6,549 bases of DNA from Bacilli bacterium. GTDB lineage: Bacteria > Bacillota_I > Bacilli_A > RF39 > UBA660. The position numbers were made by a program, and so were the translations under genes. Where the stretch lies: contig JAQUDY010000058.1 of the NCBI GenBank assembly GCA_028685445.1, positions 1-6,549 of the forward strand, written 5' to 3'. The notes beneath the pieces are model-generated. The model made no database searches and had not been told where the DNA came from. It was given only the letters and a program-made list of their open reading frames with translations. Below, piece by piece: positions 1 through 6,125 of this stretch (position 1 is its first letter; the number at the start of each line of letters is the position of its first letter).

Positions 1-415
1 ATAAATAATTATTAGAACTTAAAATCTCTGGTAGTTTATTATAAAAATCACAAAAAATAAATTTATTTTTTTTTATCCACTTGTTTATAAGTTTTGAATT
101 GCTCCATATATAAATATTTTTCTTATTTAATTTAAAATTAACATCATTAATTTCTAAAAATATTTTTTTTAATGATTTTTCATTTAAATTGGGTAGAGCC
201 AATCGAAACATTCTTTCTTTTGATCTCAAAAAAAATGACAATCTTGATAATTGTTTAATGTCCGCAATATCTATTATATTTAATAATACCTGCAAATTAT
301 CACTTCCATCATTGTATTCAAGATAATCTAAAAGAATTTTTCTTCTCAAATTTGATACATAATCTGTTGTTGAGTTATTTAAAATTTCTTTTAACTGTTT
401 TCTTATAATTTTCAT
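1..415 (-). CDS. Unrecognised protein, third gene of the AT-rich cassette (3' end off the window)
   Basis: An open frame runs from an ATG at 413-415 to the left edge, 138 codons without a stop. At roughly 15-20% G+C, where chance stops are frequent, that strongly supports a real gene. The start is well fixed because an in-frame TGA lies five codons upstream and no other ATG intervenes. The protein begins MKIIRKQLKEIL and is rich in Lys, Asn, Ile and Leu. A helical N-terminal part is followed from about residue 103 by alternating segments (NIYIWSNSKLINKW, then KFIFCDFYNKLPEIL) that look like beta-alpha units of a Rossmann-like fold. I recognise no family or catalytic motif, no signal peptide and no membrane segment. 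It overlaps the end of the preceding gene by 41 nt in another frame, so translation is probably coupled; no Shine-Dalgarno is visible. A role in the same pathway as the two upstream genes is inferred from position only. Confidence 0.8.
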   Translation of the reverse strand, partial: MKIIRKQLKEILNNSTTDYVSNLRRKILLDYLEYNDGSDNLQVLLNIIDIADIKQLSRLSFFLRSKERMFRLALPNLNEKSLKKIFLEINDVNFKLNKKNIYIWSNSKLINKWIKKNKFIFCDFYNKLPEILSSNNYL

Positions 416-1487
416 AAAAAAAATTTTTCATCTTTAAATATTCTTTTTTATCCCCAATAATAAATTCGCTTTTCATTAGATGAGATTTTATAATTTCTTC
501 TTGGTCTAAACTTAACTCTTCCCCATCTTTTATTGTTAGTGTTTTTTTGACATCTTGATAATGGAATATTTCTATCGGGTAATCATTATCAACAACAAAA
601 CCCAGCTCTAAACAATTTTGTTTATGAAAATTTATTAATTCCTTGTCATTAAAATTATTTTTCACGCAAATAAAACAATCTAAATCACTATAATCGTGAC
701 ACTTCTTATTAGAAAACGACCCATAGAAAAATCCATAAACTATATTATTTTTATAAACGCCAATATTATTTAAAATTTTTTTTCTTATTATTTTTCTGTA
801 AAAATCTAAATTTAAATAGTCTCCTGGAAACTTAAATGGCTCAATTTTATTTTTAATAAGAAAAATAATATTATTAATATACGATTTATAGTCACAATTA
901 ATCTCCAAGGAAATATAAGAAGCTAATTGCAAATTAATATTTAATTCGCAATAGTTGATTACTCCCTCACTTAATGACAGATGACCATCACTAATTCCAT
1001 CATTATTGTGTATATGAGCAACCTCATATTCCTTTTTTGTCCAATCATTAATATCTCCACCACCCAAATACACATGCCCAAAATCAACACATTGACCAAC
1101 GTTAGTAATATATTTTTTAATACTTAAAAAACATTTTTTAAATTGATTATACTTATTATATTTTATATTTTCTATGAGTAATTTAATATTACTCTTTAAT
1201 AAATAAACGTTAATTATTTTTAACATTTCTTTGCTTAATTTTTCAAGCACTTCATCGTGATAGATTATGAATTTTGGATGAAAGCGAGAGATGTATTTGA
1301 TTTCATTTATAATGTCCGCTTCTTTATTGAAAAAATTACCACCGTGAACAACTACTACTTTAACCACATTAAAATAATGTTTTTTCTTTAACAAATCGAC
1401 ATCCACTTCTAAAGAAAAATTGTTTTTTATACAAAATTTTATATAACGACCTATTGATTTTTTTTCCGGTTGTATTAATAGTTGCAT
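375..1487 (-). CDS. Fusion protein: AP-endonuclease-2/xylose-isomerase-like TIM barrel plus nucleotidyltransferase domain
   Basis: A 370-residue protein with two domains. Residues 1-~215 look like a small xylose-isomerase-like/endonuclease IV-type TIM barrel. Candidate metal ligands appear in family order: H48 (VVVHGG), H77 (IIYHDE), E106 (LLIENI), D135 and H138 (CVDFGH), H160 (VAHIHNND), D167 and H169 (SDGHL), and E195 (SLEIN). This matches the nine-ligand order of E. coli Nfo, with shorter spacings. Residues ~240-345 carry a minimal nucleotidyltransferase signature, GS at 256-257 and SDLD with D268 and D270; E306 (PIEIF) is a possible third carboxylate. The barrel is shorter than Nfo (285 aa), so a sugar-phosphate isomerase/epimerase or another metal enzyme is likelier than a DNA repair nuclease. 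Substrate and transferred nucleotide are unknown. No signal peptide is seen, so it is presumably cytoplasmic. The ATG at 1487 is fixed by an in-frame TAA (the stop of the decarboxylase gene) 6 nt upstream. The 3' end overlaps the next gene by 41 nt. Confidence 0.88.
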   Translation of the reverse strand: MQLLIQPEKKSIGRYIKFCIKNNFSLEVDVDLLKKKHYFNVVKVVVVHGGNFFNKEADIINEIKYISRFHPKFIIYHDEVLEKLSKEMLKIINVYLLKSNIKLLIENIKYNKYNQFKKCFLSIKKYITNVGQCVDFGHVYLGGGDINDWTKKEYEVAHIHNNDGISDGHLSLSEGVINYCELNINLQLASYISLEINCDYKSYINNIIFLIKNKIEPFKFPGDYLNLDFYRKIIRKKILNNIGVYKNNIVYGFFYGSFSNKKCHDYSDLDCFICVKNNFNDKELINFHKQNCLELGFVVDNDYPIEIFHYQDVKKTLTIKDGEELSLDQEEIIKSHLMKSEFIIGDKKEYLKMKNFFYENYKKTVKRNFK

Positions 1488-1493
1488 ATATAT

Positions 1494-3152
1494 TTACCAA
1501 CCAGCTGGCCCAGACTTATACTCTTTTTTTTCATCAACATTTGTTTTAAAAGAGATAATATTATTAAACTCATAATACATTTTTATTTTAATTTTTTCTG
1601 CCTCTTGAAATAAAATATTTAATGATTTCTCAATAGTTTCTTTAGTAAACAATGGGTTTCCGAGAGTAATAGCAAAAACTATGTATCTATCTTCAGTGCC
1701 AAGCCCGACTTTATTTCCAGCGTCATGTAATTTATACTCATCTAAACAAAGCTTCCCTGATTCGTATAAACGCTGATTTATTATATGGGAATATTTATCA
1801 ATTAAACTTTTCAATTTTTTTACTATGTTTTTATTAATTTTTCCAGAATTTAATGTAATATATTTTTGTATATAATCTGGACAAAAAACAAAAGCCATTC
1901 TATAAATATCTATTTCATTTAGTGTGATAAAGTCCTGATTTTCTTTCATAATCTTCTCGGCAAATTTTACTATTTTAAATCGAGACTCAATTATTTCTCC
2001 TATACTTTTTTTACCCATTATTTTTATAAATAACCACAAACTCAATGAGTCAAACCCTCTTGATCCATAAAAAGGTGTTATAAATCCAAGGTCCCAGACT
2101 GAACCATTAAAACAATCTTCCTGATATCGAGAAAACATCGTTAACACAGATCTCTCTTTAAATAAAATATAACTTGAAGAATATGGAACAAATAAGCCTT
2201 TGTGTGGGTCTATTGTTACAGAATCAGCCTGTTCAATATTTTGCAAATATTTAGATTTTAATTTATCTGAAAATAATAAAGAACCTCCATGACAAGCATC
2301 AATATGATGCCATAAATTATGTTTTTTGCACAAATTATTGATTTTTGAAAGATTGTCAATGTTGCTTGTTCTTGTATTTCCAGCAACACTAACAACCATG
2401 AATGGTTTTTTATTTTTTGGTAATTTTTTTAATATTTTTTCAATAACGTTGTAATCAGTTGTATAATCACCTGTAATAGGTATGTCAATTATATTTTCCT
2501 TGCCTATCCCTAAATGATGCGCTGCCGAATCAATTGAATAATGAGATATTTTTTTCGACAATAATATAACTGGAGAAAACTTTAAATTTGATAAACCATT
2601 CTCTTTTATCTCTGGAAATTTTTTATTTAAAGCAGCTAAAATACCAACGTGATTGGACATGTGTCCGCCTGTTGTAAACATACCACCAACATCTGCTAAA
2701 CAATTTATTTTCTTTAGAGATTTTGTGTTATATCCAATAAGTTCTCTCAGCCATTCGATCAATTGAATTTCAATAAAAGTTGCAACTGGAGCAGATCTAT
2801 CAAAGCCTATTAAATTTTGATTCAAAAACTTTGAATACAATGCGCCCATCATCGCTATTAAAGAGTTGCCTGAATCCGGAAAAGCGAGATAGTTTAAATC
2901 AGATTGTGCGATTGAATATCTTCCTATTTTTTTCAATATTTTAAATGTGTTTTCAATTTTTTTTAAATGTAATGGAAGCCCTGAATCTAGTTGTGATTTT
3001 AGATATTCTGGTTTTTTATAAATCAAAAATTTATTATCTCTCAAGTCTCCCCTTAAAAAATCTAAAGAGATGTTTATTGTTTTTTTTAATATTTTTTCCT
3101 GTTTTTCGTCTGAAAGAAGAAAATAATCTTCATATTTAGATTTTTTTTTCAT
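1494..3152 (-). CDS. Group II pyridoxal-phosphate-dependent amino-acid decarboxylase
   Basis: A 552-residue cytoplasmic PLP enzyme of the glutamate/aromatic-amino-acid decarboxylase family (fold type I), expected to remove the alpha-carboxyl group of an amino acid to give an amine. Visible marks are TTGGHMSN (160-167, phosphate/cofactor loop), SHYSIDSAAHHLGIG (203-217, with H204 the likely ring-stacking His), HIDACHGG (283-290, D285 for the pyridine nitrogen) and TIDPHKGL (313-320, K318 the Schiff-base lysine). All key cofactor residues are present and the length fits the family, so it should be active. The substrate cannot be assigned from these motifs. The C-terminus ends in an unusual SGPAGW tail. 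The ATG at 3152 is fixed by a TAA two codons upstream; no Shine-Dalgarno is visible. It is the first gene of the cassette, and the next gene starts 6 nt after its stop in the same frame. Codon use is extremely AT-rich outside the conserved core. Transcription may come from the tRNA-Arg promoter upstream. Confidence 0.93.
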   Translation of the reverse strand: MKKKSKYEDYFLLSDEKQEKILKKTINISLDFLRGDLRDNKFLIYKKPEYLKSQLDSGLPLHLKKIENTFKILKKIGRYSIAQSDLNYLAFPDSGNSLIAMMGALYSKFLNQNLIGFDRSAPVATFIEIQLIEWLRELIGYNTKSLKKINCLADVGGMFTTGGHMSNHVGILAALNKKFPEIKENGLSNLKFSPVILLSKKISHYSIDSAAHHLGIGKENIIDIPITGDYTTDYNVIEKILKKLPKNKKPFMVVSVAGNTRTSNIDNLSKINNLCKKHNLWHHIDACHGGSLLFSDKLKSKYLQNIEQADSVTIDPHKGLFVPYSSSYILFKERSVLTMFSRYQEDCFNGSVWDLGFITPFYGSRGFDSLSLWLFIKIMGKKSIGEIIESRFKIVKFAEKIMKENQDFITLNEIDIYRMAFVFCPDYIQKYITLNSGKINKNIVKKLKSLIDKYSHIINQRLYESGKLCLDEYKLHDAGNKVGLGTEDRYIVFAITLGNPLFTKETIEKSLNILFQEAEKIKIKMYYEFNNIISFKTNVDEKKEYKSGPAGW

Positions 3153-3211
3153 TTTTTAAAAATATTTAAATAATAATTACAAATTATTTCGCAGGCATCA
3201 TAATACAAACG
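3153..3211. other. Spacer between tRNA-Arg and the decarboxylase gene
   Basis: A 59-nt AT-rich gap. On the minus strand it contains TATTAT (3200-3205), a possible -10 box, but no convincing -35 at the right distance. It also has a 7-bp A/T-only inverted repeat (3172-3178 with 3182-3188, loop ACA on the plus strand). The hairpin has no G:C pair, so I do not call it a terminator. Without a clear stop signal, readthrough from tRNA-Arg into the decarboxylase operon is possible, but this is inference. Confidence 0.35.
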
Positions 3212-3283
3212 TACGCCCAGAGGGAATCGAACCCCCATAACCAGCTTAGAAGGCTGGTGTTCTATCCATTGAACTATGGGCGC
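3212..3283 (-). tRNA. tRNA-Arg (anticodon UCU)
   Basis: A 72-nt cloverleaf can be folded by eye. The acceptor is GCGCCCA with TGGGCGT (G1-U72 wobble at the end) and the discriminator is A. The D stem is GTTC/GAAC. The anticodon stem CCAGC/GCTGG encloses the loop CTTCTAA, giving anticodon TCT, which reads AGA/AGG arginine codons. The T stem GGGGG/CCCTC encloses TTCGATT. No CCA is encoded (ACG follows the acceptor), so CCA must be added by the nucleotidyltransferase. The gene lies at the border between the tRNA region and the AT-rich cassette, a usual place for an integrated element. Confidence 0.96.
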
Positions 3284-3300
3284 AAATACTTATACTATAT

Positions 3301-3329
3301 ATATTAGTGAAAATAAGCTATCTTGTCAA
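3301..3329 (-). promoter_or_regulatory. Sigma70-like promoter of tRNA-Arg
   Basis: On the minus strand a perfect TTGACA (3324-3329) is followed after 17 nt by TAATAT (3301-3306), which matches four of six consensus positions including the key T, A and final T. Transcription would start near 3294, giving a leader of about 11 nt before the tRNA. Overlapping AT-rich alternatives for the -10 (for example TATAGT slightly downstream) exist at less suitable spacing. This promoter may also supply the decarboxylase operon by readthrough. Confidence 0.7.
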
Positions 3330-3344
3330 AAATAGGGACGCCTT

Positions 3345-3368
3345 CTCCTCGGGGTCGGATACATCGAA
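3345..3368 (-). repeat. Imperfect copy of the tRNA-Asn 3' end
   Basis: Read on the minus strand this segment is TTCGA, TGT, ATCCGACCCCG, A, GGAG. The T arm and acceptor of the nearby tRNA-Asn read TTCGA-ATCCGACCCCG-GGAG. All 20 tRNA positions are present, interrupted by a 3-nt and a 1-nt insertion, with an uninterrupted 11-nt core. It lies 124 nt beyond the 3' end of that tRNA in the same orientation. It could be a decayed tRNA duplicate or a remnant of a tRNA-targeted attachment site. A chance match cannot be fully excluded for such a short segment. Confidence 0.45.
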
Positions 3369-3456
3369 ATATTTATTAGCCAAAAAATCTATGATTTTAC
3401 GGCACTATAGCGTCACACATTCATTAAAAACGTCATTTATCCCGCCCTTTTTTAAC

Positions 3457-3484
3457 AAAAAATAGGCTAATATTAGCCTATTTT
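3457..3484 (-). terminator. Intrinsic terminator after tRNA-Asn
   Basis: Positions 3459-3484 form a perfect 26-nt palindrome, folding as an 11-bp stem (AAAATAGGCTA with TAGCCTATTTT) around the loop ATAT. On the minus strand it ends in a run of six T (3462-3457). It begins 7 nt after the tRNA-Asn discriminator base, which fits termination of the tRNA-Asn transcript. Only three G:C pairs are present, so strength is moderate. The four T at the other end could allow weak activity on the plus strand as well. Confidence 0.75.
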
Positions 3485-3491
3485 ATGCTTG

Positions 3492-3563
3492 CTCCCGGGG
3501 TCGGATTCGAACCGACGACCAATTGGTTAACAGCCAACTGCGCTACCGCTGCGCCACCCGGGA
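3492..3563 (-). tRNA. tRNA-Asn (anticodon GUU)
   Basis: A 72-nt cloverleaf. The acceptor TCCCGGG pairs perfectly with CCCGGGA and the discriminator is G, as usual for tRNA-Asn. The D stem is GCGC/GCGC. The anticodon stem GTTGG/CCAAT (with a G-T pair) encloses CTGTTAA, giving anticodon GTT, which reads AAC/AAU. The T stem GTCGG/CCGAC encloses TTCGAAT. No CCA is encoded (CAA follows the discriminator). AAU is a heavily used codon in the AT-rich cassette next door. Confidence 0.97.
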
Positions 3564-3576
3564 ATATTCATTTCTC

Positions 3577-3606
3577 AAAAAAACGAAAATGCTTTAAAAA
3601 CATTTT
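3577..3606 (-). terminator. Weak hairpin with T7 run in the tRNA-Asn leader
   Basis: On the minus strand AAAATG (3606-3601) can pair with CATTTT (3591-3586), possibly with extra T-G and T-A pairs inside the loop, and CG plus seven T follow (3583-3577). This looks like a weak intrinsic terminator for the upstream rarA-methyltransferase operon. Its position just downstream of the tRNA-Asn promoter is odd, because it would also affect tRNA-Asn transcription. The stem has a single G:C pair, so it may do neither. Confidence 0.25.
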
Positions 3607-3614
3607 GTGTTCTT

Positions 3615-3642
3615 ATTTTAGCAAACAAGCTCATTATGTCAA
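3615..3642 (-). promoter_or_regulatory. Sigma70-like promoter of tRNA-Asn
   Basis: On the minus strand TTGACA (3637-3642, perfect) is followed after 16 nt by TAAAAT (3615-3620, five of six consensus positions). Initiation near 3608 would leave a leader of about 45 nt before the tRNA. The -35 box begins only 9 nt after the stop codon of the methyltransferase gene, so the tRNA has its own promoter right behind that operon. Confidence 0.75.
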
Positions 3643-3651
3643 TGCCTTATA

Positions 3652-4923
3652 TTAACTAATATATCTTTTCATCAATATCACCCCCTTGGGATTATCTTTC
3701 AAAGCTAGAAATAATAAAGTATAGTCTGGGCCTTCTTTTAGTTTAAGTTTAGTATAAATTTCTTCCGGCTTTAAAAAGTGCTTTTTAGCTTTTATTTCCA
3801 CTCTCTCTACGTTTAACTCATTTAACTCCTTCTTTAACTCCTTAAAAGAACAATTAAAGACCCTAACAAGCTCATAGACGTTTAAAGCAACAAGAATAGA
3901 CTTATTATCCAACTCTTCTAACATCTCCTCTGGTGACTTCTCTGTGCTTAAAAAAGAACTGGCAACTGAAATCTTATTTAAACTACATGCTTTAGCCAAA
4001 TCATCAACTAAACCCGCCTTGCTAATAGCTTTATCAACTTCATAGATATATTTTTGTGGCGCATATAGCGCTAACTCATTTATTGGATAACCTGGTCCAT
4101 CAAAAATACATGTTTCTTCCCTCCTAAAACAAGCGGCACTTCTTCTATTTTTTTTAAAATCACCGAACCACAAGATCGCCACCTTGCAATTATTATTCTC
4201 TGATATAATTTCAATTTCTGGCTCTTCATCTAACAACTTGATCTCGCGGTAATCAAAAGCCGGAGAAATTTTAACCGCCACATTTTTAGTTATCTTAAAT
4301 AATTTTGGCAATATCTCTTGAAGATTTGGACTAGAGTTAAGAATTGACCGAGTTTTTGTCATTTGTCCGCGATTACGATCTGGATCAAGAAAAATAGCCT
4401 CTACTTTTTCATATTCTTTAGGAATGAAAGAAAAATCTTTTGCTATTAGAAAGTCAATTAATTTCTCTGCATTAAGTAATGAAAAATCAACTTTATTTTC
4501 TAATCCCCAGGTTCGAGCGTTTAATTTAGCAAAATTTAAGACATCTTCATTATTATCATTAAGCAGAACCCGCTGACATCTTTTAGCCAGAGCTAAAGCA
4601 TTAGCACCAATTCCACAAGTTAAATCAACTACCCGCCAATTAGACTGAAAACGTTTAGCAATATGATCGGATACTTTCTCGCTACTGGCTTGTTCTAAAG
4701 AGAGGTCGTTAAAAAACATAGAAGCTGCTTGAGAGAATTTATCCTCAGCTTTTTCCCTTAATGATAGAAGCCAAACAGCGGTGGAAATAACAGTAGTTTT
4801 TTCCGACTTAGCTTGAAAAATTTTCTTATACCTATCATTAACACTTAAGACTTTATACTCCTTGATTAAATCTTCTACCTCTTTTAATCCAGATTTAGAT
4901 TGTAGTAATTGTAAATCAATCAT
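3652..4923 (-). CDS. Class I SAM-dependent methyltransferase, PG_1098/THUMP-like family
   Basis: A 423-residue protein. An N-terminal helical segment contains the family-like REKAEDKF and LEQASSE stretch (56-82). A Rossmann methyltransferase core follows: motif I VVDLTCGIGANAL (98-110) binds S-adenosylmethionine, the acidic residue in LLNDNN (D123) would bind the ribose, and FLDPDRNRG (179-187) stands where the catalytic loop lies. The middle part (YIYEVDKAISKAGLVDDLAK, 292-311) resembles the ferredoxin-like domain of PG_1098 proteins, and the C-terminus (about 375-423) the small THUMP-like domain, which suggests an RNA substrate. The exact methylated nucleotide is not established for this family as far as I know. 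It starts 5 nt after the rarA stop, so it is probably cotranscribed; upstream AAGAAA is at best a weak ribosome binding site. Alternative: another nucleic-acid methyltransferase. Confidence 0.88.
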   Translation of the reverse strand: MIDLQLLQSKSGLKEVEDLIKEYKVLSVNDRYKKIFQAKSEKTTVISTAVWLLSLREKAEDKFSQAASMFFNDLSLEQASSEKVSDHIAKRFQSNWRVVDLTCGIGANALALAKRCQRVLLNDNNEDVLNFAKLNARTWGLENKVDFSLLNAEKLIDFLIAKDFSFIPKEYEKVEAIFLDPDRNRGQMTKTRSILNSSPNLQEILPKLFKITKNVAVKISPAFDYREIKLLDEEPEIEIISENNNCKVAILWFGDFKKNRRSAACFRREETCIFDGPGYPINELALYAPQKYIYEVDKAISKAGLVDDLAKACSLNKISVASSFLSTEKSPEEMLEELDNKSILVALNVYELVRVFNCSFKELKKELNELNVERVEIKAKKHFLKPEEIYTKLKLKEGPDYTLLFLALKDNPKGVILMKRYIS

Positions 4924-4928
4924 TGCTA

Positions 4929-6116
4929 TTATTTCTTTAAGAATTTTTTATTTTTTATTTTTTCTGGCAAATATGTCTGTTTAGAGCTATCTTCTAGGGG
5001 TGTATATTTATAATCCTTACCATAACCCATTTCTTTCATCAACTTACTTGGAGCATTTCTTAAGTGAATTGGCACTGCTAATGACCCCGAATTTTCAATT
5101 TCAGCCACTACCTCCTTCTGTGCTAAATAAACAGCAACACTTTTGGGTGATTTTGCTAAATAGGCAACACAATGGGCCAAGTTAACGCCGCACTCTGGTA
5201 ATCCAATATTTTTACAAGCATCATAGGTGGCGACCGCTAAAAGCAAAGCACTGTTATTGGCTAAACCAATATCCTCTGAGGCAAAGCGAATTAAACGACG
5301 AGCTAAATATAGTGGATCTTCTCCGGCCATAATCATGCGGTTACAATAATAGATAGCAGCATCAGCCTCACCACCACGCATTGATTTATGTAAAGCAGAA
5401 ATTAAATTATAATGTTCATCACCTTTTTTATCATACATTAATCCAGGTTTAGAAATTATTTCTTTTACTAACTCCAAGCCCTCCCTTCCTCCTTGACCGC
5501 TAGTTTCAACAAAGCTTTCAAAAATGTTTAAGGCCCGACGGGCATCTCCAGAGGAAACTCGAGCGATGAAATTAAAAATTTCTTTTTTAAATTTAAAACC
5601 CAATTCCTTGCTAGTCCTTTCTAAAATTTTAACTAAATACTTTTCTTCTAAGGTTTCCAAGACAACAACTTTAGCTCTTGATAATAGAGCACTGTTAACA
5701 GAAAAACTAGGATTCTCAGTAGTTGCGCCAATTAAAGTTATCGTCCCATTTTCAACTTGTGGTAGAAGTGAGTCCTGCTGAGCCTTGTTCCAACGATGAA
5801 TTTCGTCAATAAAAAGAATGGTTTTAATACCCAATCTTTTAGCTTCTTTGGCTTTCTCCACGATTAACTTTAAATCTTTAATACCACTAGTAGTGGCTGA
5901 TAGTTCTTTGAACTCAGCTTTGGTTTCTTTGGCAATAATCATGGCCAGGGTGGTTTTGCCACTACCTGGGGGTCCCCAAAATATTAAAGATGGAATCTTA
6001 TCTGCCTTGATAGCCGTTAACAGCCAAGTATTGGCCCCAATAATTTTATCTTGACCAAAAAACTCCTTCAGATTTTTAGGGCGGAAATAGGCAGCTAGTG
6101 GTACATTTTTAATCAT
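4929..6116 (-). CDS. rarA: Replication-associated recombination protein A (AAA+ ATPase RarA/MgsA)
   Basis: A 395-residue AAA+ ATPase of the clamp-loader-like RarA/MgsA/WRNIP1 family, which acts on stalled replication forks and single-strand gaps in the cytoplasm. The N-terminus has the family pattern PLAAYFRP...LKEFFGQ (6-22). Then come Walker A GPPGSGKT (48-55), Walker B LFIDEIHRW (101-109), sensor 1 GATTENPSF (130-138), the arginine finger in LLSRAKV (R147) and sensor 2 SSGDARRALN. The C-terminal tetramerisation region follows, with the family-typical GEDPLYLARRLIRFASEDIGLAN in mid-domain and the VPIHLRNAPSKLMKEMGYG stretch near the end. It is shorter than the E. coli protein (447 aa), mostly by compact linkers, and no key residue is missing. 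The start is fixed by the in-frame TAG of the transporter gene 9 nt upstream; no Shine-Dalgarno is seen. It lies between the ZIP transporter and methyltransferase genes. Confidence 0.97.
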   Translation of the reverse strand: MIKNVPLAAYFRPKNLKEFFGQDKIIGANTWLLTAIKADKIPSLIFWGPPGSGKTTLAMIIAKETKAEFKELSATTSGIKDLKLIVEKAKEAKRLGIKTILFIDEIHRWNKAQQDSLLPQVENGTITLIGATTENPSFSVNSALLSRAKVVVLETLEEKYLVKILERTSKELGFKFKKEIFNFIARVSSGDARRALNIFESFVETSGQGGREGLELVKEIISKPGLMYDKKGDEHYNLISALHKSMRGGEADAAIYYCNRMIMAGEDPLYLARRLIRFASEDIGLANNSALLLAVATYDACKNIGLPECGVNLAHCVAYLAKSPKSVAVYLAQKEVVAEIENSGSLAVPIHLRNAPSKLMKEMGYGKDYKYTPLEDSSKQTYLPEKIKNKKFLKK

Positions 6117-6125
6117 ATAATAATT

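Noticed and set aside
375..1487. Fusion protein as a true endonuclease IV
   Set aside because: The metal ligands fit, but the barrel is clearly shorter than Nfo and is joined to a nucleotidyltransferase in a metabolic context; a DNA repair role is not supported.
2945..3139. Plus-strand frame of 64 codons
   Set aside because: It lies wholly inside the decarboxylase gene on the opposite strand, has a low-complexity Phe/Leu-rich product and no recognisable motif.
3172..3188. Inverted repeat AATAATT/AATTATT after tRNA-Arg as a terminator
   Set aside because: The stem is seven A:T pairs with no G:C pair, common by chance at this composition, and no clean T run follows directly.
3200..3205. TATTAT as a -10 box for a separate decarboxylase promoter
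   Set aside because: No acceptable -35 lies 16-18 nt upstream; the sequence there is the tRNA T arm. The hexamer alone is expected by chance.
3370..3450. Possible small gene or RNA between the two tRNAs
   Set aside because: The longest frame is about 24 codons without a ribosome site, and I see no strong fold beyond the called terminator; nothing supports a gene.
5000..6054. Three plus-strand frames of 61-85 codons
   Set aside because: All are antisense to rarA, whose motifs are complete; their products resemble no family I know.
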